8,510 nt of DNA from an uncultured Microbacterium sp. (GTDB lineage Bacteria; Actinomycetota; Actinomycetes; Actinomycetales; Microbacteriaceae). The notes beneath the pieces are model-generated. The model was not told where the DNA came from. It did no database searches and saw only the letters and a program-made list of their open reading frames with translations. Below, piece by piece: positions 1 through 5,422 of the stretch. The first letter of the stretch is position 1, and each line of letters starts with the position of its first letter. Location: assembly GCA_937926065.1 (NCBI GenBank), contig CALANM010000161.1, forward strand, positions 1 through 8,510, in the 5' to 3' direction. Made by a program: the position numbers and the translations under genes.

Positions 1-1
1 C

Positions 2-586
2 GCGGCCCTGGCGGGCACGACGGGCTCCGGCTCGACGACCGCCCTGCCCGATGCTGTGCCCGACGTCGCCGCACCTGCCGCGGCGACCCGAACGCCGCTC
101 GCGCAGCAGATCACGACGCCCGTCCTCTCACTGGTCGGCAAGGCCGACGGCGAGCACACGATGACGCTGCGCGTCTCCCCCGACGACCTCGGTCCCGTGA
201 CCGTGAAGGCGCACATCGCCGGCGGCACGATCTCGATCGAGCTGACATCGGGCTCCGCCGCCGGGCGCGACGCGCTGCGGGCGCTGCTCATCGACCTGCG
301 CCGCGACCTCGCCGTGCTCGCCCCGAACTCCACCGTCGCCGTCGCGTCGGCCGATGCTCCCCGCGGTGATTCGTCGGCCACGGGCTCGGGCGCCGGCTGG
401 AGCGCCGGCCAGTCGGCATCCGGCCAGTCGTCGGGTCAGTCGGCGTCCGGCCAGGACACATCCGACCGCGCCTCCTCTGCCCATCGTGGCGACCGCGACA
501 CCGCCGCCCTCGCGGCATCCGCCCCCGCCGCCCCCGTCCCCGCCGCGCTCGCATCGTCGAGCACCGGCATCGACCTGTTCGCCTGA
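2..586 (+). CDS. fliK: Flagellar hook-length control protein FliK, 3' part only
   Basis: FliK is exported through the flagellar type III apparatus; it measures the growing hook and switches export from hook to filament subunits. The frame is open to the left edge of the window, so the true start lies upstream and only the last 194 codons are present. The conserved FliK C-terminal domain (Flg_hook family) is encoded at about 158-322. It shows the hallmark pattern MTLRVSPDDLGPVTVKAHI, followed by a short beta segment (GTISIELT) and the helix pair RDALRALLIDLRRDL. After it comes a low-complexity Ser/Gly/Gln/Ala tail of about 80 residues, which is variable in this family. flgD starts 14 bases after the TGA, as expected for a hook gene pair. 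The assignment rests on the domain pattern plus the adjacent flgD and flgE. Confidence 0.88.
   Translation, partial: AALAGTTGSGSTTALPDAVPDVAAPAAATRTPLAQQITTPVLSLVGKADGEHTMTLRVSPDDLGPVTVKAHIAGGTISIELTSGSAAGRDALRALLIDLRRDLAVLAPNSTVAVASADAPRGDSSATGSGAGWSAGQSASGQSSGQSASGQDTSDRASSAHRGDRDTAALAASAPAAPVPAALASSSTGIDLFA
401..457 (+). repeat. Short in-frame SGQ-rich repeat in fliK
   Basis: Within the fliK tail the protein reads SAGQSASGQSSGQSASGQD, about four copies of a 4-5 residue (A/S)SGQS unit. The DNA units (cggccagtcggc-like) are similar but not identical. A repeat of this kind can gain or lose units by slippage. It lies downstream of the folded C-terminal domain, in the disordered tail, so copy number probably matters little for folding. 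Confidence 0.6.
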
Positions 587-600
587 CCCCGGAAGCAGCC

Positions 601-1023
601 ATGCCCATCGAATCCGTCACCGCCACCGCGCAGACCGCCGCGGCCACCGCGGCCGCCACGACCAGCGCCCCGAAGCAGACGCTCGACGCCGAGGTGTTCC
701 TGCAGCTGCTGGTCGCCCAGATGAAGAACCAGGACCCGAGCTCTCCCCTCGACACGAACGAGATGATGGCGCAGACCACGCAGCTCGCCATGATGGAGCA
801 GCTCACCGCCCTCGCCGACACGTTCACCGAGAGCTTCGCCCTCAGCATGCGGCAGACCGCCGCCGCACTCGTCGGCACGCAGGCCACGTACGTCGACGCC
901 GACGGCGTGACGCAGACAGGCCTCGTCACGAAGGTCTCGTTCGAGAGCAGCGTGCCTCTCGTCACCATCGGCGACACCACCGTCCCGCTCGACGCCGTGT
1001 CGGGCATCACCACCGCTTCCTGA
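601..1023 (+). CDS. flgD: Flagellar hook-capping protein FlgD, short form
   Basis: FlgD forms the cap on which FlgE subunits assemble at the hook tip, and is removed when the hook is finished. The 140-residue product has the conserved FlgD N-terminal region at about residues 27-64 (VFLQLLVAQMKNQDPSSPLD, then a Gln/Met-rich stretch ending MMEQL), which corresponds to the FLxLLxxQLxNQDPxxPxD signature. The rest (ALVGTQATYVDADGVTQTG and a short beta tail) fits the compact Gram-positive form, which lacks the long Tudor/Ig-like insert of the roughly 230-residue enterobacterial protein. The ATG was chosen because it precedes the conserved region at the usual distance and has GGAAG just upstream. 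It lies between fliK (14-base gap) and flgE (24-base gap) and is surely in the same transcript. Confidence 0.93.
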   Translation: MPIESVTATAQTAAATAAATTSAPKQTLDAEVFLQLLVAQMKNQDPSSPLDTNEMMAQTTQLAMMEQLTALADTFTESFALSMRQTAAALVGTQATYVDADGVTQTGLVTKVSFESSVPLVTIGDTTVPLDAVSGITTAS

Positions 1024-1047
1024 CCCCCACCCAGAAGGGCTACTGAC

Positions 1048-2205
1048 ATGCTCCGCTCGCTCTACGCCGGGATCTCCGGCCTCCGCTCCCACCAGACGAT
1101 GCTCGACGTCACCGGCAACAACATCGCCAACGTCAACACGGTCGGCTTCAAGGCCGGATCGGTGCAGTTCCAGGACACGCTCTCGCAGATCGTGCAGAAC
1201 TCGCGCGCCGGCCAGGACGGCGCCGGCGGCACGAACGCCGCGCAGGTCGGCCTCGGCACGCAGGTGTCGGCGATCCGCACCAACTTCGCGCAGGGCTCGG
1301 CGCAGAGCACCGGCGTCCCCACCGACCTCATGATCGCCGGCGACGGCTTCTTCGTCGTGCGCAACGGCGCCGAGACCCTCTACACCCGCAACGGCGGATT
1401 CTCGTTCGACCCGTCGGGCCGCCTCGTCACCGCCGACGGCGCACTCGTGCAGGGCTGGACGGCGCAGAACGGCGTCGTCTCCACCGGCGCTCCCCTCGGC
1501 ACCGTCTCGCTGCCGATCGGCGCGACCTCCCCGGCGGTCGCGACGCAGAACGCGGCCGTCACCGGCAACCTGCCGGCCGACGCCGCCGCCGGCGAGGTCA
1601 TCGTGCGCGACATCGCCGTCTATGACGCGGAGGGGAACTCGAGCCAGCTCACCCTCACGTTCACTCGCACCGCCGGAGGCTGGGACGTCACCGACGGCAC
1701 CGCCACCACCAGCCTCGCCTTCGTCGACGGCGTGCTCACCGGCCCCGCCGCTCTCGTGTCGGGCGGCGTGACCGTCGACATGTCGGCGCTCAGCGGCTAC
1801 GCGAACCTCCGCACCGTCGCCATCAGCAGCCAGGACGGCCGCGCCTCGGGCGCCCTCGTCTCCTACGCGCTCACCGCCGACGGCAGCCTCGTCGGAACCT
1901 TCAGCAACGGTGCCGCGGAAGTGCTCGCGCAGGTGGCCCTGGCATCCTTCGACAACCCGGAGGGCCTTGAGAAGGCCGGATCGTCGCAGTACCGCGTCGG
2001 TGCCAACTCGGGCGCTCCCCGCGTCGGCGCCGCCGGCTCCGACGGGCTCGGCGACCTCGTCAGCGGTGCCCTCGAGATGTCGAACGTCGACCTCTCGCAG
2101 GAGTTCACGAACCTCATCGTGGCCCAGCGCGGGTTCCAGGCGAACGCCCGCATCATCACGACGAGCGACGAGGTGCTGCAGGAGCTGACGAACCTCAAGC
2201 GATAA
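1048..2205 (+). CDS. flgE: Flagellar hook protein FlgE
   Basis: FlgE is the structural subunit of the hook, the universal joint between rod and filament. The 385-residue product has the rod/hook/HAP N-terminal helix (MLRSLYAGISGLRSHQTMLD) with the diagnostic ANVNTVGFK at residues 27-35. The FlgE-family core follows at about 94-135 (MIAGDGFFVV, LYTRNGGFSFDPSGRLV), then a variable exposed middle. The C-terminal signature (SNVDLSQEFTNLIVAQRGFQ, then ANARIITTSDEVLQELTNLKR) closes the protein. The length is close to the enterobacterial protein (about 400) and longer than the short Bacillus form. AGAAGGG at 1033-1039 is a good Shine-Dalgarno for the ATG. It is the last gene of the left flagellar block: where flbD normally follows, a C-rich hairpin region and an unrelated metabolic unit intervene. 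Confidence 0.97.
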   Translation: MLRSLYAGISGLRSHQTMLDVTGNNIANVNTVGFKAGSVQFQDTLSQIVQNSRAGQDGAGGTNAAQVGLGTQVSAIRTNFAQGSAQSTGVPTDLMIAGDGFFVVRNGAETLYTRNGGFSFDPSGRLVTADGALVQGWTAQNGVVSTGAPLGTVSLPIGATSPAVATQNAAVTGNLPADAAAGEVIVRDIAVYDAEGNSSQLTLTFTRTAGGWDVTDGTATTSLAFVDGVLTGPAALVSGGVTVDMSALSGYANLRTVAISSQDGRASGALVSYALTADGSLVGTFSNGAAEVLAQVALASFDNPEGLEKAGSSQYRVGANSGAPRVGAAGSDGLGDLVSGALEMSNVDLSQEFTNLIVAQRGFQANARIITTSDEVLQELTNLKR

Positions 2206-2214
2206 CGACTCATC

Positions 2215-2280
2215 CCCCCGTCGACGCTCCCCCGCGTCGACGTCCCCCGAAGACCGGCGTCCCCCGCGCCGGCACCCCCG
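2215..2280. repeat. Five CCCCCG boxes with two C-loop hairpins after flgE
   Basis: CCCCCG starts at 2215, 2229, 2244, 2261 and 2275 (spacing 14, 15, 17, 14). Between boxes lie two inverted repeats whose loops are the C-runs. CGTCGACG at 2219-2226 pairs with CGTCGACG at 2235-2242, and CCGGCG at 2254-2259 pairs with CGCCGG at 2267-2272. There is no T tract, so these are not canonical intrinsic terminators. They could slow polymerase after flgE, protect the 3' end of the hook mRNA, or be a scar of the insertion. No gene is visible from 2206 to 2379 on either strand. Confidence 0.55.
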
Positions 2281-2282
2281 AG

Positions 2283-2350
2283 AACAGGAGATCGCGCTGG
2301 AACAGGCAGGATGCCACGGCATCCGCCCGCACCCGGCGCGGTCTCCTGTT
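2283..2350. terminator. Long nested stem-loop, candidate terminator for the hook operon
   Basis: The left arm AACAGGAGATCGCG (2283-2296) is the reverse complement of CGCGGTCTCCTGTT (2337-2350) except at one position, 2292/2341, which is a U-G wobble in RNA; all 14 positions can therefore pair. The 40-base interior holds a second perfect hairpin, GGATGCC AC GGCATCC at 2309-2324. The outer stem is followed by only a short T run (2349-2351). The structure sits between the end of flgE and the 3' end of a convergent permease remnant, a usual place for a bidirectional terminator. It could instead be the terminal inverted repeats of a very small element. Confidence 0.4.
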
Positions 2351-2379
2351 TCGGTGTGCGCGGCGAAGCGGCCGGCGGC

Positions 2380-2664
2380 TCAGCCCTTCAGCGACCCCTG
2401 GAGCAGCGCCGACACGAACTGGCGCTGGAACACGAGGAAGACGATGAGCGTCGGCGTGAGGATCAGCAGCGAGCCTGCGCACAGGAGCGGGATGTCGGTT
2501 CCCCACTGCCCCTGGAACGCGCCGAGCGCACCGGCCATCGTCCGCTGCTTGGGATCGCTCACGAGCACGACGGCCAGCAGGAACTGATTCCACGTCCAGA
2601 GGAACAGGAGGATCGCGAGCGAGCTGATCGCTGGCCCCGACAGCGGCACATGGATGCGCTTCGC
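2380..2664 (-). pseudogene. C-terminal remnant of a sugar ABC-transporter permease (MalG type)
   Basis: On the - strand an open frame ending at TGA 2380-2382 encodes about 94 residues that read as the end of a binding-protein-dependent sugar permease. The order is VPLSGPAISSLAILLFLWTW, then LLAVVLVSDPKQRT, GALGAFQGQWGTDIPLLCAG, LIVFLVFQRQFV and the family-typical ending LLQGSLKG. Two hydrophobic membrane segments are visible. Full-length members have about 280-300 residues. Similarity stops about 2655-2664, just before PLSGP and thus inside the cytoplasmic EAA loop that contacts the ATPase. Upstream of that point the frame runs into the synthetase promoter and its antisense strand. There is no plausible start codon, no partner permease and no ATPase, so this is a non-functional 3' fragment. 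It marks a recombination junction at the left side of the metabolic unit. Confidence 0.85.
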
Positions 2665-2673
2665 CTGACGGCC

Positions 2674-2711
2674 GCGACATTCGATACGGTCCGTATCGTA
2701 TGATGCTTCCG
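2674..2711 (+). promoter_or_regulatory. Predicted promoter of the synthetase-tetR operon, possibly leaderless
   Basis: TATGAT at 2699-2704 matches the -10 consensus at five of six positions. Its last base is seven bases before the GTG at 2711, so transcription should begin at or very near the start codon. GCGACA at 2674-2679 is a possible -35 (four of six) with a long 19-base spacer. No Shine-Dalgarno is seen before the GTG, which fits a leaderless mRNA, common in actinobacteria. TATCGT at 2694-2699 is an alternative -10. Confidence 0.55.
2682..2698. promoter_or_regulatory. 17-bp perfect palindrome, predicted TetR-family operator
   Basis: CGATACGG T CCGTATCG has two perfect 8-base arms around one central base. 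It fills the spacer directly before the -10 box of the synthetase promoter, where a bound dimer would block RNA polymerase. Size and symmetry are typical of TetR-family operators. The only regulator gene nearby, at 4693-5271, is the second gene of the operon this promoter drives, so feedback autoregulation is the simplest reading. Confidence 0.75.
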
Positions 2712-4693
2712 TGATCGTCAATGCAGACGCCGCCGAGGGCGACATCATCTGGCAGCCGGATTCCGACCGCTCCCCCGCCCGCATCGAGCAGTTCGCCGCG
2801 TTCGCGCGCGCCCGAGGGGCGGAGCTCTCCGAGGGATATGCCGCGCTGTGGCGCTGGAGCGTCGACCGCCCCGAAGAATTCTGGCCGACGTTCGTCGAGT
2901 TCATGGGCGTCCGCCTCGGCGGCGATCCCGGCCCCGTCCACGACGGTGCGCCCATGCCCGACACCCGCTGGTTCCCTGGACGGACCCTCAACTACGCGCG
3001 GCACCTGCTCGAGGACCGCGAGGGCACCGCGATCCTCGGCGTCGCCGAAGACGGCGCGATCGAGGAGATCTCGTTCGACGCTCTCCGCGGGCAGGTCGCG
3101 GCGCTCGCGGCGCACCTGCGCGAGTGCGGCGTTCAGCCCGGTGACCGTGTCGCGGCGGTGCTACCGAACGTCCCGGCGGCGGTCGTCGGCCTGCTCGCGA
3201 CGGCGTCGGTCGGCGCGGTCTGGTCGGTGTGCTCCCCGGAGTTCGGCCCCGGCGCCATCACGTCGCGGTTCGGCCAGCTCGAGCCGAAGGTGCTGATCGC
3301 TGCGCCCGGCTGCCGCCTCAGCGGGTGTGACCGCGACCGCACGGCCGAGATCGCGCAGGTGCTCGGACAGCTTCCGAGCGTCGAGGAGGTCGTGTGGGTG
3401 ACCGCCCACTCCCCTTCCGTCGCCCCGCCCGACATCGCGACGCCGTCCGTGCGGTGGGAGGACATCCTCGCCACTGCGGACGCCATGGAGCCCGAGTACG
3501 TCGACGTCGACTTCAGCCATCCGCTCTGGCTGCTGTTCTCGTCGGGCACCACGGGCGTGCCGAAAGGCATCGTCCACGGCCACGGCGGCGCTCTGCTCGA
3601 GATCCTCAAGATGCTCGCGTTCGGGGGCGACATGGGCCAGGGCGACCGCTACCTCTCGGTCGCGTCGACGAGCTGGGTCGTGTGGAACTCGCTCGCCAGC
3701 GCGATCGGGGTCGGTGCGGTGTCGGTGCTGCTCGACGGCAATCCCACGCACCCGTCGGCGGATCATGTGTGGGAGGTGGCGGCAGCGACGAAGGCGACGG
3801 TGCTGAGCGTCGGCGCGGGATTCCTGCACGCGTGCGCGAAGTCCGATCTCATGCCGTCGCGCGACCACGACCTTTCGGCGCTGCGCGAGATCCAGGTGAC
3901 GGGGTCGCCCCTGTCGGCCGCCGGGTTCCGGTGGGTGTACCGAGCCGTCGGCGATGTGTGGCTCGCGTCGATGAGCGGCGGCACCGACATCGCGGGCTGC
4001 TTCGTCGGCGGCGTGCCCACCGAGCCCGTGCGGGTGGGGTACATCCAGGCGCCGGCGCTCGGCGTCAGGGTGGAGTCGTGGGACGACGCCGGGCACCCGA
4101 CCGGCGATCAGGGGGAGCTCGTGGTCACCGCACCCATGCCGTCGATGCCCCTGTTCTTCTGGCGCGACGCCGACGGCAGCCGCTACCGCTCCAGCTACTT
4201 CGAGACGTTCCCCGGCGTCTGGCGGCACGGCGACTTCATGCAGATCTCCGACCGCGGCATACAGATCCTCGGCCGGTCCGACTCGACCCTCAATCGCAAC
4301 GGCATCCGTCTGGGCTCCGCCGACATCTACGCCGTGGTGGAGGCGCTTCCCCAGATCGAGGAAGCCCTCGTCGTGGGCGCCGAGCTCGGCGCGGAGGACT
4401 ACTACATGCCGCTGTTCGTGAAGCTCGCGGCGGGCGTCGGCGAGCAGGAGGCGAAGGATGCCGTGACCGCGGCGATCCGCGAGCATCTGTCGGTTCGCTA
4501 CCTGCCCGACGACCTGATCCCGATGCGCGCGATCCCTCACACGCGCACGGGCAAGAAGCTGGAGGTGCCGGTCAAGCGGCTCATCCAGGGCGCGGCGGTG
4601 ACCGACGTCGTCGACCCCGGCGCAGTCGACGATGCCGCCCTGCTCGGCGAGTATGCCGAGGTCGTGCGCGCCGCCGCGAGAGGACGGGCGTGA
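2711..4693 (+). CDS. aacS: Acetoacetyl-CoA synthetase (acetoacetate-CoA ligase, EC 6.2.1.16)
   Basis: This cytosolic enzyme activates acetoacetate with ATP and CoA to acetoacetyl-CoA, feeding ketone bodies or degradation products into acetyl-CoA or polymer pathways. The 660-residue length is normal for the family. The N-terminal signature YAALWRWSVDRPEEFW (43-58) and RWFPGRTLNYA (86-96) separate it from acetyl-CoA synthetase. Adenylate-forming motifs run in order: SSGTTGVPKG (277-286), SGGTDIAG (422-429), YFETFPGVWRHGD (496-508), GRSDSTLNRNGIRLG (521-535) and GKKLEVPVK (614-622). K615 is the expected catalytic lysine; the equivalent lysine is the acetylation site in the Streptomyces lividans enzyme. 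The usual YxYxGK segment is divergent here (CRLSGC, 201-206). GTG 2711 gives a family-typical N-terminus; there is no Shine-Dalgarno. It overlaps tetR by one base and has no flagellar role that I know of. Confidence 0.92.
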   Translation: MIVNADAAEGDIIWQPDSDRSPARIEQFAAFARARGAELSEGYAALWRWSVDRPEEFWPTFVEFMGVRLGGDPGPVHDGAPMPDTRWFPGRTLNYARHLLEDREGTAILGVAEDGAIEEISFDALRGQVAALAAHLRECGVQPGDRVAAVLPNVPAAVVGLLATASVGAVWSVCSPEFGPGAITSRFGQLEPKVLIAAPGCRLSGCDRDRTAEIAQVLGQLPSVEEVVWVTAHSPSVAPPDIATPSVRWEDILATADAMEPEYVDVDFSHPLWLLFSSGTTGVPKGIVHGHGGALLEILKMLAFGGDMGQGDRYLSVASTSWVVWNSLASAIGVGAVSVLLDGNPTHPSADHVWEVAAATKATVLSVGAGFLHACAKSDLMPSRDHDLSALREIQVTGSPLSAAGFRWVYRAVGDVWLASMSGGTDIAGCFVGGVPTEPVRVGYIQAPALGVRVESWDDAGHPTGDQGELVVTAPMPSMPLFFWRDADGSRYRSSYFETFPGVWRHGDFMQISDRGIQILGRSDSTLNRNGIRLGSADIYAVVEALPQIEEALVVGAELGAEDYYMPLFVKLAAGVGEQEAKDAVTAAIREHLSVRYLPDDLIPMRAIPHTRTGKKLEVPVKRLIQGAAVTDVVDPGAVDDAALLGEYAEVVRAAARGRA

Positions 4694-5271
4694 TGGCGAC
4701 CCGCAGCGAGCAGAGCCGCCAGGCGATCCTCCGGGCGACGATGCGGCTGCTCGATGAGCGCGAACCGGATGCCGTGACGGTCCAGCAGCTGTCGATCGAG
4801 CGCATCGCGCGTGAGGCGGGCGTCGGCAAGACGACGATCTACCGGTGGTGGCCGAGCAAGGCCGCCGTCGTCATCGACGCGTTCCTGGAGCACGGCATCC
4901 TCGCCACGCCCCTGCGCGACGATCTGCCCGCCGTCGACGCCCTCCGCGAGCACGTGGCGGTCCTCGCCGACACCTACCGAGGGCACGAGGGCCGGCTCAT
5001 GGCGCAGCTGATCGCCGAATGCCAGTACGACCCCGCGGCGCTCGACGAGTTCAAGCGCGCATACTGGCGCCCGCGACGCGAAGTCGTGAACGCCCTCATC
5101 CGGCGCGCCGTCGTCGAGGGCGCGCTCCGCGGCGACCGGCATCCCGACGAGATCGCCGAGCGCCTCTACGCCCCGATCTACGTGCGCCTGCTCCTCGAGC
5201 CGTCGTCACTGGACGCCGACGCCGCCCGCAACGCTTTCGACGTCGCCCTGGAAGGCCTTGCCGCCCGCTGA
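4693..5271 (+). CDS. TetR-family transcriptional regulator
   Basis: The ATG shares its A with the synthetase TGA (TGATG), so translation is probably coupled. The 192-residue product has the TetR N-terminal DNA-binding domain: helix 1 SRQAILRATMRLLDE (8-22), then the helix-turn-helix IERIAREAGVGKTTIYRWWP (35-54) followed by SKAAVVIDAF. The C-terminal half (about 80-190) is a helical ligand/dimerisation domain without recognisable ligand residues; it resembles the TetR_C_11 type common in actinobacteria. A GTG three bases upstream (4690) is possible, but the ATG is the natural choice. As the partner of the synthetase it probably represses the shared promoter through the palindrome at 2682-2698. 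An inducer such as acetoacetate, acetoacetyl-CoA or another acyl-CoA is inference only. Confidence 0.9.
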   Translation: MATRSEQSRQAILRATMRLLDEREPDAVTVQQLSIERIAREAGVGKTTIYRWWPSKAAVVIDAFLEHGILATPLRDDLPAVDALREHVAVLADTYRGHEGRLMAQLIAECQYDPAALDEFKRAYWRPRREVVNALIRRAVVEGALRGDRHPDEIAERLYAPIYVRLLLEPSSLDADAARNAFDVALEGLAAR

Positions 5272-5307
5272 CGCGGCGGTGCTCTCGATCTCTGCCTCAC
5301 TGGCGCC

Positions 5308-5334
5308 TAACGAACGGATCGCGGCGGCCGACAG
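5308..5334 (+). promoter_or_regulatory. Candidate sigma-28 (FliA/WhiG-type) promoter for flbD-motAB-fliMN
   Basis: TAAC at 5308-5311, a 15-base spacer and GCCGACAG at 5327-5334 match the flagellar sigma-28 consensus TAAA-N15-GCCGATAA, with one mismatch in the -35 element and two in the -10 element. The spacing is exact. Transcription would begin about 5340, giving an 80-base leader before flbD. It lies immediately after the inserted metabolic unit and before the motor genes, where a new promoter would be needed. Actinobacterial FliA consensus sequences differ between genera, so this is a pattern match and not proof. Confidence 0.5.
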
Positions 5335-5351
5335 TGACGAAGTGAGCCGAA

Positions 5352-5390
5352 GACAGGATGTCGCAGGCTCACGGGCTCCGCAGGATGCGG
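5352..5390 (+). other. Two GGA-loop hairpins in the predicted flbD leader
   Basis: GACA GGA TGTC (5352-5362) and CCGCA GGA TGCGG (5378-5390) are perfect small stems that both expose GGA in a three-base loop. They are followed by AGGGA (5408-5412) at the flbD ribosome-binding site. GGA in a hairpin loop near a Shine-Dalgarno is the usual recognition pattern of CsrA, which controls motility mRNAs in many bacteria. The stems are short and AGGATG is frequent in this genome, so chance is quite possible. Apart from this and the promoter candidate, 5272-5422 shows nothing else. Confidence 0.3.
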
Positions 5391-5407
5391 TGCCGAGCAC
5401 ATCGACC

Positions 5408-5420
5408 AGGGAAGGGGAGA
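5408..5420 (+). promoter_or_regulatory. Strong ribosome-binding site that fixes the flbD start
   Basis: The purine run AGGGAAGGGGAGA ends two bases before GTG 5423. It selects this GTG over earlier in-frame starts within 5272-5422, which would add non-conserved residues. The first five bases, AGGGA, also match the ANGGA pattern discussed for the leader hairpins. Confidence 0.8.
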
Positions 5421-5422
5421 TC

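Noticed and set aside
436..2322. 628-residue open frame on the - strand
   Set aside because: It lies antisense to fliK, flgD and flgE, is low in complexity (Arg/Gly/Asp/His-rich) and shows no family pattern; long shadow frames are expected in DNA this rich in GC.
2380..2664. The permease frame as a working gene
   Set aside because: It lacks two thirds of the protein, including most membrane segments and the EAA loop, and has no start codon or partner genes.
2311..2703. 130-residue + frame before the synthetase
   Set aside because: It is antisense to the permease remnant, very charged, has no family pattern and ends in the operator/promoter region.
2700..2714. Five-codon upstream frame ATGATGCTTCCGTGA overlapping the GTG start
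   Set aside because: Transcription is expected to begin at about 2711, so this frame would not be in the mRNA; likely chance.
3161..4540. 459-residue open frame on the - strand
   Set aside because: Antisense to the synthetase, rich in Arg/His/Asp/Gly, with no domain pattern and no ribosome-binding site.
3394..4692. Long + frame running into tetR
   Set aside because: Only the part from 4693 resembles a TetR protein; the upstream part is the synthetase read in another frame, so this is not a fusion protein.
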